Assembly (NCBI GenBank): GCA_958496175.1
Contig: OY292275.1
Coordinates: forward strand, 6,386,001 to 6,450,000
Origin: Sisyra terminalis
Lineage: Eukaryota; Arthropoda; Insecta; Neuroptera; Sisyridae
Length of the DNA: 64,000 nt
Reading direction: 5' to 3'
Position 1 is the first letter of the stretch, and each line of letters begins with the position of its first letter. The translations under genes and the position numbers were made by a program. Of this stretch, positions 14,803-25,254 are shown piece after piece. The notes below the pieces were generated by a model. That model had not been told where the DNA came from. It worked only from the letters and a program-made list of their open reading frames with translations, and did no database searches.

Positions 14803-15862
14803 TAATTTTGGAATCAAAGTTATAGTAAAAAATTTTATTGATGAAAATTTTATTTTCTAAATATGTAAAAATGGCACGGGAAGAAGTGGCGGAAAGGGTC
14901 CGGAATGTGTTATTTGTTAAATCAAATATATAATAATTAATACGATAGATGTCTAGGATATCAATACAAATTTTATAAAAAAAATAAAAGGTATTAAAAA
15001 TCATAATTGATTTTAAGGAATCTTGTATTACAAATTTAAACGAATTTAGTAATATATGAACAATTAGTTTCACTACTGTTAATTTTGTGTAATTTTGTAA
15101 GTATTCGAGGACTATAGTTCTCTAAACATTTATTTAAGGTCTTTTAATAATCAAAATTATAATCTTTATGCATATTACATAAACTAAGAAATTAAATAAG
15201 TTATCCTATTATTGACTGAACTATTTTAATTTTAAATTTTATGCACCTATTAAAGAAACGTTGTCATTGGTCATAATTTTGACAATTGAAGTAGGTAAAG
15301 AAAATCCCTGTCCTTTTGACAGTTTTGAAAGCCCTAAAAATTTTAAATTATTTATTGATCAAATTGAAATTTATTACTTCTTATTATGTAATAATTAAGT
15401 AAAGGAATTTAACAATATAAATTTGGTTTTATTGATATGAAACATATATAGAACTGTAATAAAAAAAAATTCTGGTAAACTTTGATATTGTTGTTATGTA
15501 AACATTGTCTTAAATCTGCCAAGTCCATATTATAATGGGATCATCATTTTTATTTGTTTTTATCAATTCCATTCCTATTGTATTTTCCTTTTTTTCACAT
15601 TAGTATAATAAAAACTTCGAATATATATATTTTTGAAAATCGACTTGTCATCTGCCATAATAACCTTCCTATATTTCCAATTTATAAATAACACTATTAG
15701 GTTCAATTACTCTGATAATTATTTTTATTATTACTTTAATTTAGTACAGTGAATTGAAACAGAGATAAGAAACTGTGTTTAATTTTAAATTAGTAAACCA
15801 TTGGTGAAATTAAAAATTGTACTTAATTCATGACAGATTGTGCAACATAAATTGTTTATTAA
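14803..15862. other. Spacer between TRIM37 and NUDT6-like gene
   Basis: About 1 kb of AT-rich sequence with no coding exon or recognised repeat. The NUDT6-like promoter should be in its right half; no core promoter element stands out. Confidence 0.45.
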
Positions 15863-18385
15863 ATGAGTGCTGCAGTTTTCGTGATAAATTATGCAAAATA
15901 TTTAATATTTGAAAATACTTCTCGACAATCACTTAATTCTTATTTCCTCCGAAATAAAACGAGTAAATGTTTGAATAAACGTTTATTTTCATTAAATGCA
16001 AATGAATCTAAAAATGTAAAAGTTAAAAAATCTATAAAAAGAATTCAAACATTGGCGTATAATGTTTCGATAGAACAACAAAGTTTCAACTATTTACAAC
16101 AAACAACACGTAATTTTTACTTGTAAGTAGTAAAATTTATTGATTGCAAAAATGATATACTTATTAAGATTAGATTTCCTTACTATAACGTTATTTTTCA
16201 ATAGTGACTCAACATTATTCAAAATGAATAACGATTCGACTACAGACGTAGAAAATTCAAATATTTTTCAAGGCAAAATTGATAGATTCAATGGTGTGAT
16301 TGTTAGTTCAGCTTTGGAACCGTGCTGTCCAGAAGAATTTCCCAATAAATTAATTGGTAAACGAATATAACGATATATATTCGCAGCCATTTATGTATTC
16401 TACAAATCAATTTTAAAGTTTAAACCTTTGTTTTTTAGAGTCTTTGAAAGCTTGGACTGAGTGCAACAGACGTGGAATTTGGTTTAAAGTAGCCACTGAA
16501 CATGCAGATTGGGTTCCAGTTCTCGTTAAAGTAAAGTTAAATTATTTCAATGCAATTACCTTACAATAGTATACATTTAGAGATTGTAAGCAAAATATGG
16601 TTAATTTATCGCCAAAATTATTATATCTTATAATTGTAGAGCATAGGGTTCTAACTTATTCCAAATGGGTTCTCTCCCCAAAAGTAACTTACATAATTTA
16701 TGAATGGCTCTTAAGGGGGAAGGGGTAAGGTTAATTCGTACAAAAAAAGGTATTTTTTTGTGACAAAACAGTTAAAATCTCTTAATTAAAACCAATATCA
16801 CATTAAAGTTTGAGATTTGAAGAATGTTGCATAAAATTTTCACGATGAAATATTAAAAAATATGGCAATAGCAGCAATTATTCAGACGTGTCTCGAAAAA
16901 AAGTAGAATTGCGGTGTCCCTTATAACTTGGTGCTGGATCATTTGAAAACAAAAAATCAAAGTTCATCCGTTAGATAGTAGTTTTCCCCAGGTAACGTTG
17001 GGAGGGTTGTTTGAAATTTTTGTTTTTCACTTTTTTGGAACACTTTGAAGGGAACAACGCGATTTTTGATAAAAAAATCGGCTAATTTATTATTGTAAAA
17101 TAAAAATTAATAACAAATTTGAAAAAAAAAAAACTCTCCAGCGTTACCTCGTAAATTGTGTACAGAAATAATATTCAAAATTTCAAAAGGATAGGTACAG
17201 AAGTTTTGAAGTTATAAGGGGCACCGACTTTGAAAACGTGGGTTGTGGGAAAAACGCTTAAAAATTTTGAACACTAAAAATCTGGTGTAAAACGTTTATA
17301 AGCAAATTTTATCGGCCCTCCTCACAACACTCGTAACTTCGTCAATTTTGCTCCAATCGACTAGAAATTTTGATATAATATTCTTAACATATTAGTTATT
17401 CATTTACAAAAAATGCAAAAAAAAAATGAAATACCTTACTCCCCCCTTAAGAAGTATTTCAATATATTTTAATGATTCAACTTTCTAAAAGTACAACCTT
17501 CTTAAACAATTCCCATACCCACTAGAGAGCGGTATTGCACCGGTTGGGAATCATTAGTCTTCAAGCTGTATCGAGAATTTCATTAAAAAAAATTAATTTA
17601 GTTTAAATTAAGTTTAATTTAGAAAAAAATATTTTAATTGAAAACGTTTTTTAACGTTCAAGAATCTTATTAAAAGGGGTAGTAATTACCGTTAAAGATT
17701 GAATATCAGTTGCTTAAATATTCATTTGGCGCTAGAAATTAAAATTTTATTGAAGAAAGAAAATAATATTAAAAAATGACTTAAAATTGAAATGATTCAT
17801 TTTTAGAATGGCTTTCGATTTCATCATGCTCGAGAACATTTTGTAATGTTGTGCAAATGGTTACCAAAAGACGCTCCAAATATTCCCAATTTCGCGCACA
17901 CTTTGCTCGGTGTTGGTGCCATTGTTGTCAACGATAAAAACCAAGTATTAGTCGTCCGGGAAAAATACTTCATTTACCAACCACATTGGAAATTCCCCGG
18001 AGGATATATCGAGCCGGGTGAAAACATTGTCGACGCTGGTATTCGTGAAGTCAAAGAAGAAACTGGAATCAAAACTGAATTTCACAGTTTGGTGGCAGTA
18101 CGACATATACACAAAGCCATGTTTGAGTGTTCAGATATTTATTTCGTTCTTTGTCTGAAGGCATTGACCGAGGAAATTAAGAAATGTGACCGGGAAATTG
18201 AGGCTTGCATTTGGACGGACATTGATAAATTTTTGGAAGATCCAAATACGCATGAAACGAATAGATTGTTTCTGGAAAGATATTTGGAAAACAAAAAAAA
18301 TAATTTTCAAATTGAACATTTGACCAGAATTCAGCAAGCGACAAATAAGGAATATTATGTTTTTGCAGGAGCCAAAGAAAAATGA
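15863..18385 (+). CDS. NUDT6: NUDT6-like Nudix hydrolase
   Basis: Nudix hydrolase related to NUDT6 (the FGF2-antisense gene product); the family hydrolyses nucleoside-diphosphate-linked substrates, but this member's substrate is not known. Exons are 15863-16122, 16205-16356, 16439-16530 and 17807-18385, giving 360 residues. Exon 1 is rich in K, R and N with few acids and could be a mitochondrial targeting region (inference). Exon 2 carries FQGKIDRFNG and exon 3 WVPVLVK, matching the NUDT6 N-terminal domain. Exon 4 begins NGFRFHHAREHFVMLCKWLP, typical of NUDT6. The Nudix box GX5EX7REUXEEXGU is perfect from about residue 234 (GYIEPGENIVDAGIREVKEE). All phases agree. Intron 3 (1,276 bp) is long compared with its neighbours because it holds a 740-bp MITE. 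A shorter product starting at the NNDSTT methionine is possible. Confidence 0.92.
16711..17450. mobile_element. TTAA-flanked MITE in NUDT6 intron 3 (Kolobok/piggyBac-type target site)
   Basis: The left end reads TTAAGGGGGAAGGGGTAAGG. The right end, reverse-complemented, reads TTAAGGGGGGAGTAAGGT. This is an inverted repeat of about 20 bp that includes TTAA at both edges, the target duplication used by piggyBac and Kolobok transposons. The 740-bp interior has no long reading frame, so it is non-autonomous. Internal words such as GTAACG and CGTTACC occur in opposite orientation near 16992 and 17144, hinting at further internal symmetry. Confidence 0.75.
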
Positions 18386-18426
18386 TTTAATTGTTATATG
18401 AACTAGGTGAATTGTTTTCCAATTAG

Positions 18427-18432
18427 AATAAA
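18427..18432 (+). terminator. NUDT6-like gene polyadenylation signal
   Basis: AATAAA hexamer 42 bp after the stop codon. Confidence 0.55.
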
Positions 18433-18704
18433 GGTTTTAGTTAAGATTTCATTGAGTATATATTTTGGGGGATGGGAGGGTAAAAGTATAAAAAATAACA
18501 TTTTTTTCTTTGTAAATTTTGAATAGTTTCCTTTGTATTGTATTTGTAAATAACTGTACTCCAACTATCATATCTATAAAGAATTTATTTTCTTAAAGTG
18601 TGTAATATTATAATTAAAAAAAATATTTGTGCATTTCCTATTTTGGGCGTTCGACAATGATCCTTGGTTTCATACTACGAAAGTAATTATGCACCAATTA
18701 AATT

Positions 18705-18840
18705 AGACTACCGGTAGTAAACTGACCAAGGTAGTCACTTCGAAATTGGTAGGTGCTGGGCTCGAATCTCGTAACAAGCAAATTTTCAATATTTTTTGAT
18801 TTACGGATTCTTATGAACCCTAGAATCGTTAATAGACCTT
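18705..18840 (+). repeat. tRNA-derived SINE copy, degenerate
   Basis: A B-box-like GGGCTCGAATCTC at about 18758-18770 is followed by a tail (CAAATTTTCAATATTTTTTG, then ATTTACGGATTCTT) also found at 32750-32785 and, in reverse complement and shorter, at 26050-26080. The upstream GGTAGTCACTTCGAAATTGG would be the decayed A-box half. Confidence 0.55.
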
Positions 18841-20281
18841 GGAAATTATAATTTTCCTTTTAGTGCGTATGTTTTAACAGTAACATGTGTAAAATTATAT
18901 TTTGAAAAATTCCATTTGCCTTTTTAGAATATCCAATGATCATTAAAAGTTCAGGTTCTTTTACATATTACAACTTCGAAGATCTCTTATTAAAATTATC
19001 AAAAGCCGTAAAATTTTAGATAAAATTGACTTCTCTACTTAGTGCTTTTGAAAAAAAAATTGAATAGCACTTAAATAAGCCAATAGCGTGAATTGGTTCT
19101 TTGTTTACTCAAGTCCTTACTTTCTATACAAAGCTATCCAAAAAATTATTAAGCAATTGTGGATAAAAATAAATAAATCAATAGAAAAACCGAATAATTG
19201 ATTCATATTAGTTGATTAAGCTATTGTTCGTTCGTTCTATTTGAGACTTTTAAAGCTATACCTACATTATTTTTCGATAACTAAATAAATTGAACAATAT
19301 ATAAATCTTGTATGCAAAGAAATAGATTAACCAAGGAATGTTTCTAATTCTCTATAATCTTTATTTCTTTAATTCCAATATTTTAAACACAAATCTCTAT
19401 ACATTATTTTATTAAAAATATGCCATATTTTGTTAAAATAATTGGTAAAAAAGATGCATTTGAATTTAAAAGTAAGTAAATTATACAAAACATATTTTCA
19501 GATTTCATAGGTGAAAGATTTTGTTATACACTATAAGCCATATAAACCCTATAACAGTTAGACCCCCCTGCCCTATAGCCCTTATAGTTAACTATATTGA
19601 TAAAGCTAGGCAACTATTGTTACATTAATGTAATGCATCCTCTCCTGATTTTTAGATTTTTAAAATCGACATCAAATTCAGAATATTAAAAAAAATGTAA
19701 ACTCTTGTATACCTTTAGCTTTTATCGGCAACTTGTTTTGATAGGAACTTAGTTTTAATAATCCTAAGAAACGGTTCTATTAATATTAGAAGGTTCTAAT
19801 AATATTAAAATCGTTTTTATGGGTATTTTTATTTCAACCTCGACTAAAAGATCATTAACAATGGTTGAATTTCAAATCTTAATTTTATATAGATGAAAAG
19901 TTGAAGAAAAAACCAAAAAATAAATAGTTTAAAGACATGAGCATCGATGAAAATTGATCAATGAAAATCGTTAATTAAAACTTTTCAAAGAAAATGTTTC
20001 TTTGGTATTATTTTTGACACAAAATACAAAAATTCTTTAATATATCGTTTGTATAATGCTCGGGAAAAGTGAATATTCATCTTAGAAAACATGTTGAGAA
20101 TTTTTTACAAAATGCTTTATTACTTTGTATAATATTAAAACTTTATTATTATTTTTGATTACTACAGATTATTCCTGCGGTTGTAAGTGGTTCAAAAAGA
20201 ATGCTTTTGCAAGATAAGTGCTATCTATCTTAAGGTAGTCCCGGTAGTCCTTACATTACTAATGTTATTGAAACCATATTA
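18841..20281. other. AT-rich spacer, nothing recognised
   Basis: No coding exon, tRNA-like boxes or inverted repeat of note. A short imperfect dyad of CTATAAG/CCCTATA words lies at about 19530-19600 around a C-run. Confidence 0.4.
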
Positions 20282-20497
20282 TTGAATACATTGATTGTCC
20301 CAATTATGTTAAGAATGCTGGGAAACTACCCAGCCAAATACAGGATACACCATATTCATGAGGAATTAAGGATATTACCGCTAGACTTATATATCTTCGC
20401 TTTGTCGCTGAAATTCTTCATAAACTGCAAAAGTGGCCCTAGCCAAATAATTAGAAACATCAATGACTACACCATCGATGACTTACTCCACAAATAG
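20282..20497 (+). pseudogene. Possible reverse-transcriptase C-terminal remnant
   Basis: A 71-codon frame in an otherwise non-coding stretch. Its pattern (LGNYPAKYRIHHIHEELRIL, later SGPSQIIRNINDYTIDDL) recalls the end of the pol protein of Jockey/CR1-type retrotransposons, where an L-N-P-Y-IH-L-I series precedes a short tail. Compare ILNAPYYVKNKVIHNGIKIP in the Jockey-like fragment at 35.5 kb. The match is only a pattern by eye and no catalytic motif is present. Confidence 0.33.
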
Positions 20498-20630
20498 AAA
20501 AAAATACAAACATAAAATAATACGACATATTGTCTTAGCAAACTGAAATCAGAAACAATATTCGGAATTTTTTAAGAATTGTCATCTAATTTTCTCCAAC
20601 TCAAATACCTTTAATTTTCCAACCTTACCT

Positions 20631-21311
20631 TTAATTTCCCAAGGACTTAGCCAATAAAATCAAAATTATTTTTTAAGCAATATCGTTAAAGATGATTCAG
20701 TCTAAAATATTCAGCACAATTTCAACGACCAGAGCCATTTCTTATATCCTTTTTATGTATTTGAAAATTGTCCTTTTTGAAAATTTGAAATGATATTGGG
20801 GGTGTCCTTTTGCACACCAAACAAAATTTTTTCCACATTTTTACCCAAGTGCGGATATTGTCCTATAATACGTTGATAAAATAAGTCCTTATAAGGAAAA
20901 ATCACCCCACCCCCTTGAAAATGACTAATTTTAGGGCTTATTTGATGCATGGATTTTCATCTGTTTTACTTCCCATTTTAATTTCCCAAGGATTAAGCCA
21001 ATAAATGCAAATTGTTTTTATGCAATACTGTTAAAGATTATTTGATTCAGTCTAAAATATTCCGCACAATTTCAGCAAAAAAAACCATCCCTTATATCCT
21101 TTTTATGCACTTGAAAATTGCCCATTTTGAAACTTTGAAGTAATATTGCGTTGTATTCTTTTGCACACATGACAAAAATATTTCCACATTACTATACACT
21201 TTGGGGTCTTATTTTTTAAACCGTTGAAAAATTTACCCTTCTCAGGAAATGCCATCCTTGCAATTATCCATTTTCTTATAAATTTTAGAAGTAAGGCAAC
21301 CATTTATTCAT
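20631..21311 (+). repeat. Diverged dimer of the 339-bp satellite, isolated copy
   Basis: Two head-to-tail units, about 347 bp apart (CCCAAGG landmarks at 20638 and 20985), share order and wording with the satellite that fills 59.37-64 kb: TTTCCCAAGGA-T-AGCC, TTATATCCTTTTTATG, AAAATTG-CC-TTTTGAA, CCTTTTGCACAC, and AGTCCTTATAAGG in the first unit. Divergence from the array is clearly larger than among array units, so this is an old dispersed copy in the same orientation. Confidence 0.8.
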
Positions 21312-21411
21312 CTATGAAATTGGGCTGTGGCTTAAGGTCCCTTGTATACAACATAATATAAATTGGGCACGTATAATTGGTTTTATTAATTTAAATCATT
21401 TTTTTTTTCAG

Positions 21412-21669
21412 ATTCGTCTTACCTGGAAATTGAGGACAAAGTGGTTGAAGAAAGTATCATCCTTTTGGGAGATGAATGTTTAGTAAGTGCTAGTGTTATT
21501 GAAACTTGTAAACATTATTCTAATTGAATTTTCCACTACAGAGGACATTAGACCGGAGACATTAGAGAATTATTCATTGGATTTGAATTGTTCATCATTT
21601 TCAAATGGACGTTTGAGGAATGAGCCTAGATCAGGATTTACAGACGCTGCTTGGTTGATTTATGCAGGG
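21412..21669 (+). other. Two unexplained exon-like pieces upstream of the decarboxylase gene
   Basis: Piece 1 (21412-21482) follows a T-rich run ending in TTTTTTTTCAG and ends at a consensus GTAAGT; it reads SSYLEIEDKVVEESIILLGD with no stop. Piece 2 (about 21544-21669) follows CCACTACAGAG and ends at GG|GTAAAT; it reads IRPETLENYSLDLNCSSFSN and on to SGFTDAAWLIYAG. They join in frame only if the second AG of the acceptor is used. No family recognised and no further exon found. They could be part of a small gene, upstream exons of the decarboxylase transcript, or chance. Confidence 0.3.
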
Positions 21670-21689
21670 TAAATCACATTTAAAAGTGA

Positions 21690-23186
21690 ACTATATTATA
21701 AGATGAAATGAATTATAAGAGCAATATTTTTTTATTGTCCCAATTAGAGTAAGCGGTGTGTTACTCATTAGCATATTTAATGAAATTATATTAGATTTTC
21801 TTCACATTATCTTTTTAATTATATGCTACTACCTCCCCTTAGTGCTTTTAGATCCTTACTTAACCAATGGTTAAAGTAGAAAAATCTCTATATTGAATAC
21901 TTATGCTACAGAAATTTGTGATACAATGTATTCGATTTGTATTAAATTATAAAATAGAGCTAATATACTAAGGTCATCACAACCGTTTAATAGTTGTCCC
22001 TTAATGACTAATGACTGGAAATCCGAATACATTTTCTTATTTTTATTATTTATTATAATTATTAGCCATTAGATTTTCGTTTATAATTTCTGTTCAACTT
22101 TAGGAAAAATTGATTTGCCCTGAAGAAAATCAGGTTGGTATAGATTGAAAATAAAAATTAATAACTTTTCCATATTTCAAAAATATTTTATACGTTTTAT
22201 ACCATTGCCTAACATAGTACATTGGATAATCCAATTGAAAAATTGAATTCCAATTGAAGAGAAAAAAGTACTCCCAATTAAGAAACCGGATCTTGCACTT
22301 GGCCCCCGTTTTGTTTAAACATAAAAAATCCCGTTATGTAAATTTAAATCTCAACTGTTATGCTCCTGCACATTAACAAAACGTATATGTAATATTAAAT
22401 ACACTTATCTAATCTAAACCGTTCTCGTGCATGTTATTATCATGAAAAAATGTTACTTAGTGAACTCATTTAAAATTCGGCAAAATATCAGATAATTTTT
22501 GCAAAATATTCATTAATTATTTGCAACTAATGAATTAGCAACGAGCCATCTCGGTCTGCCATTCCGGTAACTCGTGAACTCTAGTTGTTTAATTTAATTC
22601 CTCAATAATGTGTAGTTTATAAAGTATTTTTTTTTCGTGGTAAATTTAAACTAAATAGTACCGAGTTGGAAGATTTTGTGAAAGTTGAACGGAAAGTTAA
22701 TTATTTTCAAAGATATTGTGAAGATGAGATTAAAATTACTTGAATAAAAGCAGGTCATAAACCCTAAACAAGTCTTCTTGACGTCAAGGGTGGTCATTCG
22801 ACTTAGCTGTCTTGAGTTTAAAGTTAAGTCGAAGATGTTCTTCATGTGAAACAATCATCAGTTGTATTAAATTCATCGACACGATCTGAATTTTGTAAAT
22901 ATATCAATCTGAGGTCAGTTAGTGAGGATATATAACTCTTCGAATTGTATTGATACCACGTTTCTTCGCACCGGAAAAATACCAGTATTTATAATACAAA
23001 GAAAATGGAACAATAAATATTGAAGGCGTCATTAAAATTGTAAATATAATAAGTAAATACTCGTAAATAATAGTTTAATATCAACTATATCTCATTTTTC
23101 ATGTTTATATATCTAGAAAAAACCAACTCAACTATTCACGATAAATAAGAAGACGCACAGATATCAACTTTAGACAAACTAAGGCA
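21690..23186. other. Upstream region of the decarboxylase gene
   Basis: About 1.5 kb without a convincing exon. The last 400 bp, less AT-poor in C and G, are likely promoter plus 5' UTR. A palindromic CRE-like TTGACGTCAA lies at 22778-22787 in a word that recurs near 34151. Confidence 0.4.
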
Positions 23187-24761
23187 ATGGCACACACGAC
23201 CAACGGAACAAATGGAAAGTTTCCAATTGAAGACAATTCCAATCAAACGATGTTTGATTTCTTAACGAAAATCGTTAACATTCTCCACGCCAAAGGAGCG
23301 ATCGATGCATCGGATGATGAAGTCGTTAAATTTCTCTATCCAGACCAGCTAAAAGCCAAATTGGATTTAAATCTATCAAAAAATGGATTAGTCAACGATT
23401 ACATCAAAGAAGATTTAATTTTACAAAAACTTCTGGAATCGGCCATTGTGTACAGTGTGAAAACAGGAAAGCCCAATTTTCATAATCAACTTTACGGCGG
23501 TGTCGATCGATATGGTTTGGCTGGAGCATTTTTAATCGAAGTGCTAAACACAAGCCAATACACTTACGAAGTAGCTCCAGTGTTTACCTTAACAGAACAA
23601 GTGGTTATCAAGGAGTCGTTGAAAATTTTTGGATATAATGACGGCGATGGAATATTTGCACCTGGAGGAAGCATTTCCAATATGTATGCAATGGTTTTGG
23701 CCAGGTATCGCGTTGCTAATGATGTGAAAATGCGTGGAAATGCTGGTCGAAGATTTGTTGCATTTACGTCCACAGACGCCCATTATTCCATTGAAAAAGG
23801 AATTCATTGGTTGGGATTAGGAATGGATAATTTGATTAAAGTTAAAGTAGACAAAAACGGTAAAATGTGTCCAATTTCTCTTGAGAAAGCCATTGAAAAA
23901 GTCATCGAAGATGACCCGACAGCTATTCCATTCTTTGTTAATGCCACTTGTGGTACAACTGTTTTGGGAGCTTTCGACCCACTCCGAGAAATTGCACGAG
24001 TTTGCAAAAAATATAATCTATGGTTGCACGTGGATGCCTGTCTTGGCGGAACTTTGATCTTCAGCAACAAATACAAAAACCGTTTAGCCGGAATTGACCA
24101 GTCCGATTCAATGGCATGGAATTCTCATAAACTTCTTGGAGCTCCTCTGCAATGTGCCCTGTTTTTGGTTCGACACAAACATTTATTACACGAAAGCAAC
24201 TGTGCCGGTGCCAAATATTTGTTTCAACAGGACAAATTTTACGATGTTTCCTACGATACTGGAGATAAAAGTGTGCAATGCGGTCGAAAAACCGATGGAT
24301 TCAAATTGTGGACAATGTGGAAGGCTCGAGGAACTAGTGGCTTTGAATGTTTGATCAACAATGCAATGCAATGCGCCGAATATTTCCGGAATAAGATTGC
24401 CAATCGGGACGGATTTAAATTGGTTCTGGATGAATTCGAGTGCACGAATGTGTGCTTTTGGTATCTTCCTGAATATATGCGAAGCGCGGAAAGTTGTCCG
24501 TTTCAATTGGAATCGAAACTTTGGTGGGAAGAATTGGGATATATTACCGCAAAAATTAAAGAATTGATGGTTTTGGATGGGTCGTTAATGCTGGGATACT
24601 GTCCATTAAAAAGGGCTGGTCTATCCAATTTCTTTCGGTTAGTCACCACGTGTCATCCTGCCCCAAACTTTAAAAATATGGATTATGTGATTGAACAGAT
24701 TGAAAAGTTTGGAAAACACTTACGATTGAAAAGTATTGCAAATGGAAATGGTGTTCATTGA
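23187..24761 (+). CDS. Csad: Cysteine sulfinate decarboxylase-like PLP enzyme (group II decarboxylase)
   Basis: Pyridoxal-phosphate decarboxylase of the glutamate decarboxylase/CSAD/GADL1 family, 524 residues. Members make hypotaurine from cysteine sulfinate or beta-alanine from aspartate; the substrate cannot be settled by eye. Seen: substrate loop FHNQLYGGVDRYGLAG near 98-113, NTSQYTYEVAPVFTL, cofactor-stacking histidine in DAHYS (H200), PLP-nitrogen aspartate in WLHVDA (D283), and the Schiff-base lysine in WNSHKLLGAPLQC (K315), where most relatives have NPHK. The C-terminal FFRLVTTCHPAP is typical. The context YLFQQDKFYDVSYDTGDKS is of the CSAD type rather than neuronal GAD. The start at 23187 gives a usual N-terminus. 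The whole coding region is one exon, unlike every complete neighbour here, which suggests retroposition or intron loss. Confidence 0.9.
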   Translation: MAHTTNGTNGKFPIEDNSNQTMFDFLTKIVNILHAKGAIDASDDEVVKFLYPDQLKAKLDLNLSKNGLVNDYIKEDLILQKLLESAIVYSVKTGKPNFHNQLYGGVDRYGLAGAFLIEVLNTSQYTYEVAPVFTLTEQVVIKESLKIFGYNDGDGIFAPGGSISNMYAMVLARYRVANDVKMRGNAGRRFVAFTSTDAHYSIEKGIHWLGLGMDNLIKVKVDKNGKMCPISLEKAIEKVIEDDPTAIPFFVNATCGTTVLGAFDPLREIARVCKKYNLWLHVDACLGGTLIFSNKYKNRLAGIDQSDSMAWNSHKLLGAPLQCALFLVRHKHLLHESNCAGAKYLFQQDKFYDVSYDTGDKSVQCGRKTDGFKLWTMWKARGTSGFECLINNAMQCAEYFRNKIANRDGFKLVLDEFECTNVCFWYLPEYMRSAESCPFQLESKLWWEELGYITAKIKELMVLDGSLMLGYCPLKRAGLSNFFRLVTTCHPAPNFKNMDYVIEQIEKFGKHLRLKSIANGNGVH

Positions 24762-24889
24762 ATTTAATTTAAGTTTTTATGAATTTTCATTCAAAAAGTA
24801 ATACAAATAGTGATGATTCTCTCATTTTTATATTAAATATTTAAACTATGTTTCTCTTTGAATTATTCTTTACATTAATGATTTTTCCA

Positions 24890-24895
24890 AATAAA
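24890..24895 (+). terminator. Polyadenylation signal of the decarboxylase gene
   Basis: AATAAA 128 bp after the stop codon. Another candidate (AATAAA-type) is near 24940. Confidence 0.45.
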
Positions 24896-25254
24896 ATTAT
24901 ATAATATTTTGTATACCTATAAATATTTATTTTACAATTAATAAATGTAATTAAAAATAGAAATATTCACATAATTGTTATCTAATTTTGGTCTTCGCCC
25001 TTATCGCTTCCAGAAGATTATGCTTATCGGATAGCTAAGCCAAGTTATTTTCCAATTCCAACATTATCGTAGGTCGTTTTCTTTTTTAAAACGATAACTG
25101 AAAACCAATTTTTTTATGCAAAGATAAAAGAATATTTATTACTGATATTTATTGGTATTATCAATTGACCTTTGTTTTCAGTGTAGGCTAACGCAAATTA
25201 CAAAGTGGAGTAGTCTACAGTGATTAATAAACCGTATCCGAAGTGAATGAAAAA
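24896..25254. other. Spacer before allantoinase
   Basis: About 360 bp, including the allantoinase promoter and 5' UTR. A short upstream frame (ATG AAA AAA TGA) overlaps the leader just before the start codon at 25255. No other feature seen. Confidence 0.45.

Noticed and set aside
24186..24506. Long minus-strand frames inside the decarboxylase gene
   Set aside because: Shadows of the strong plus-strand coding frame.
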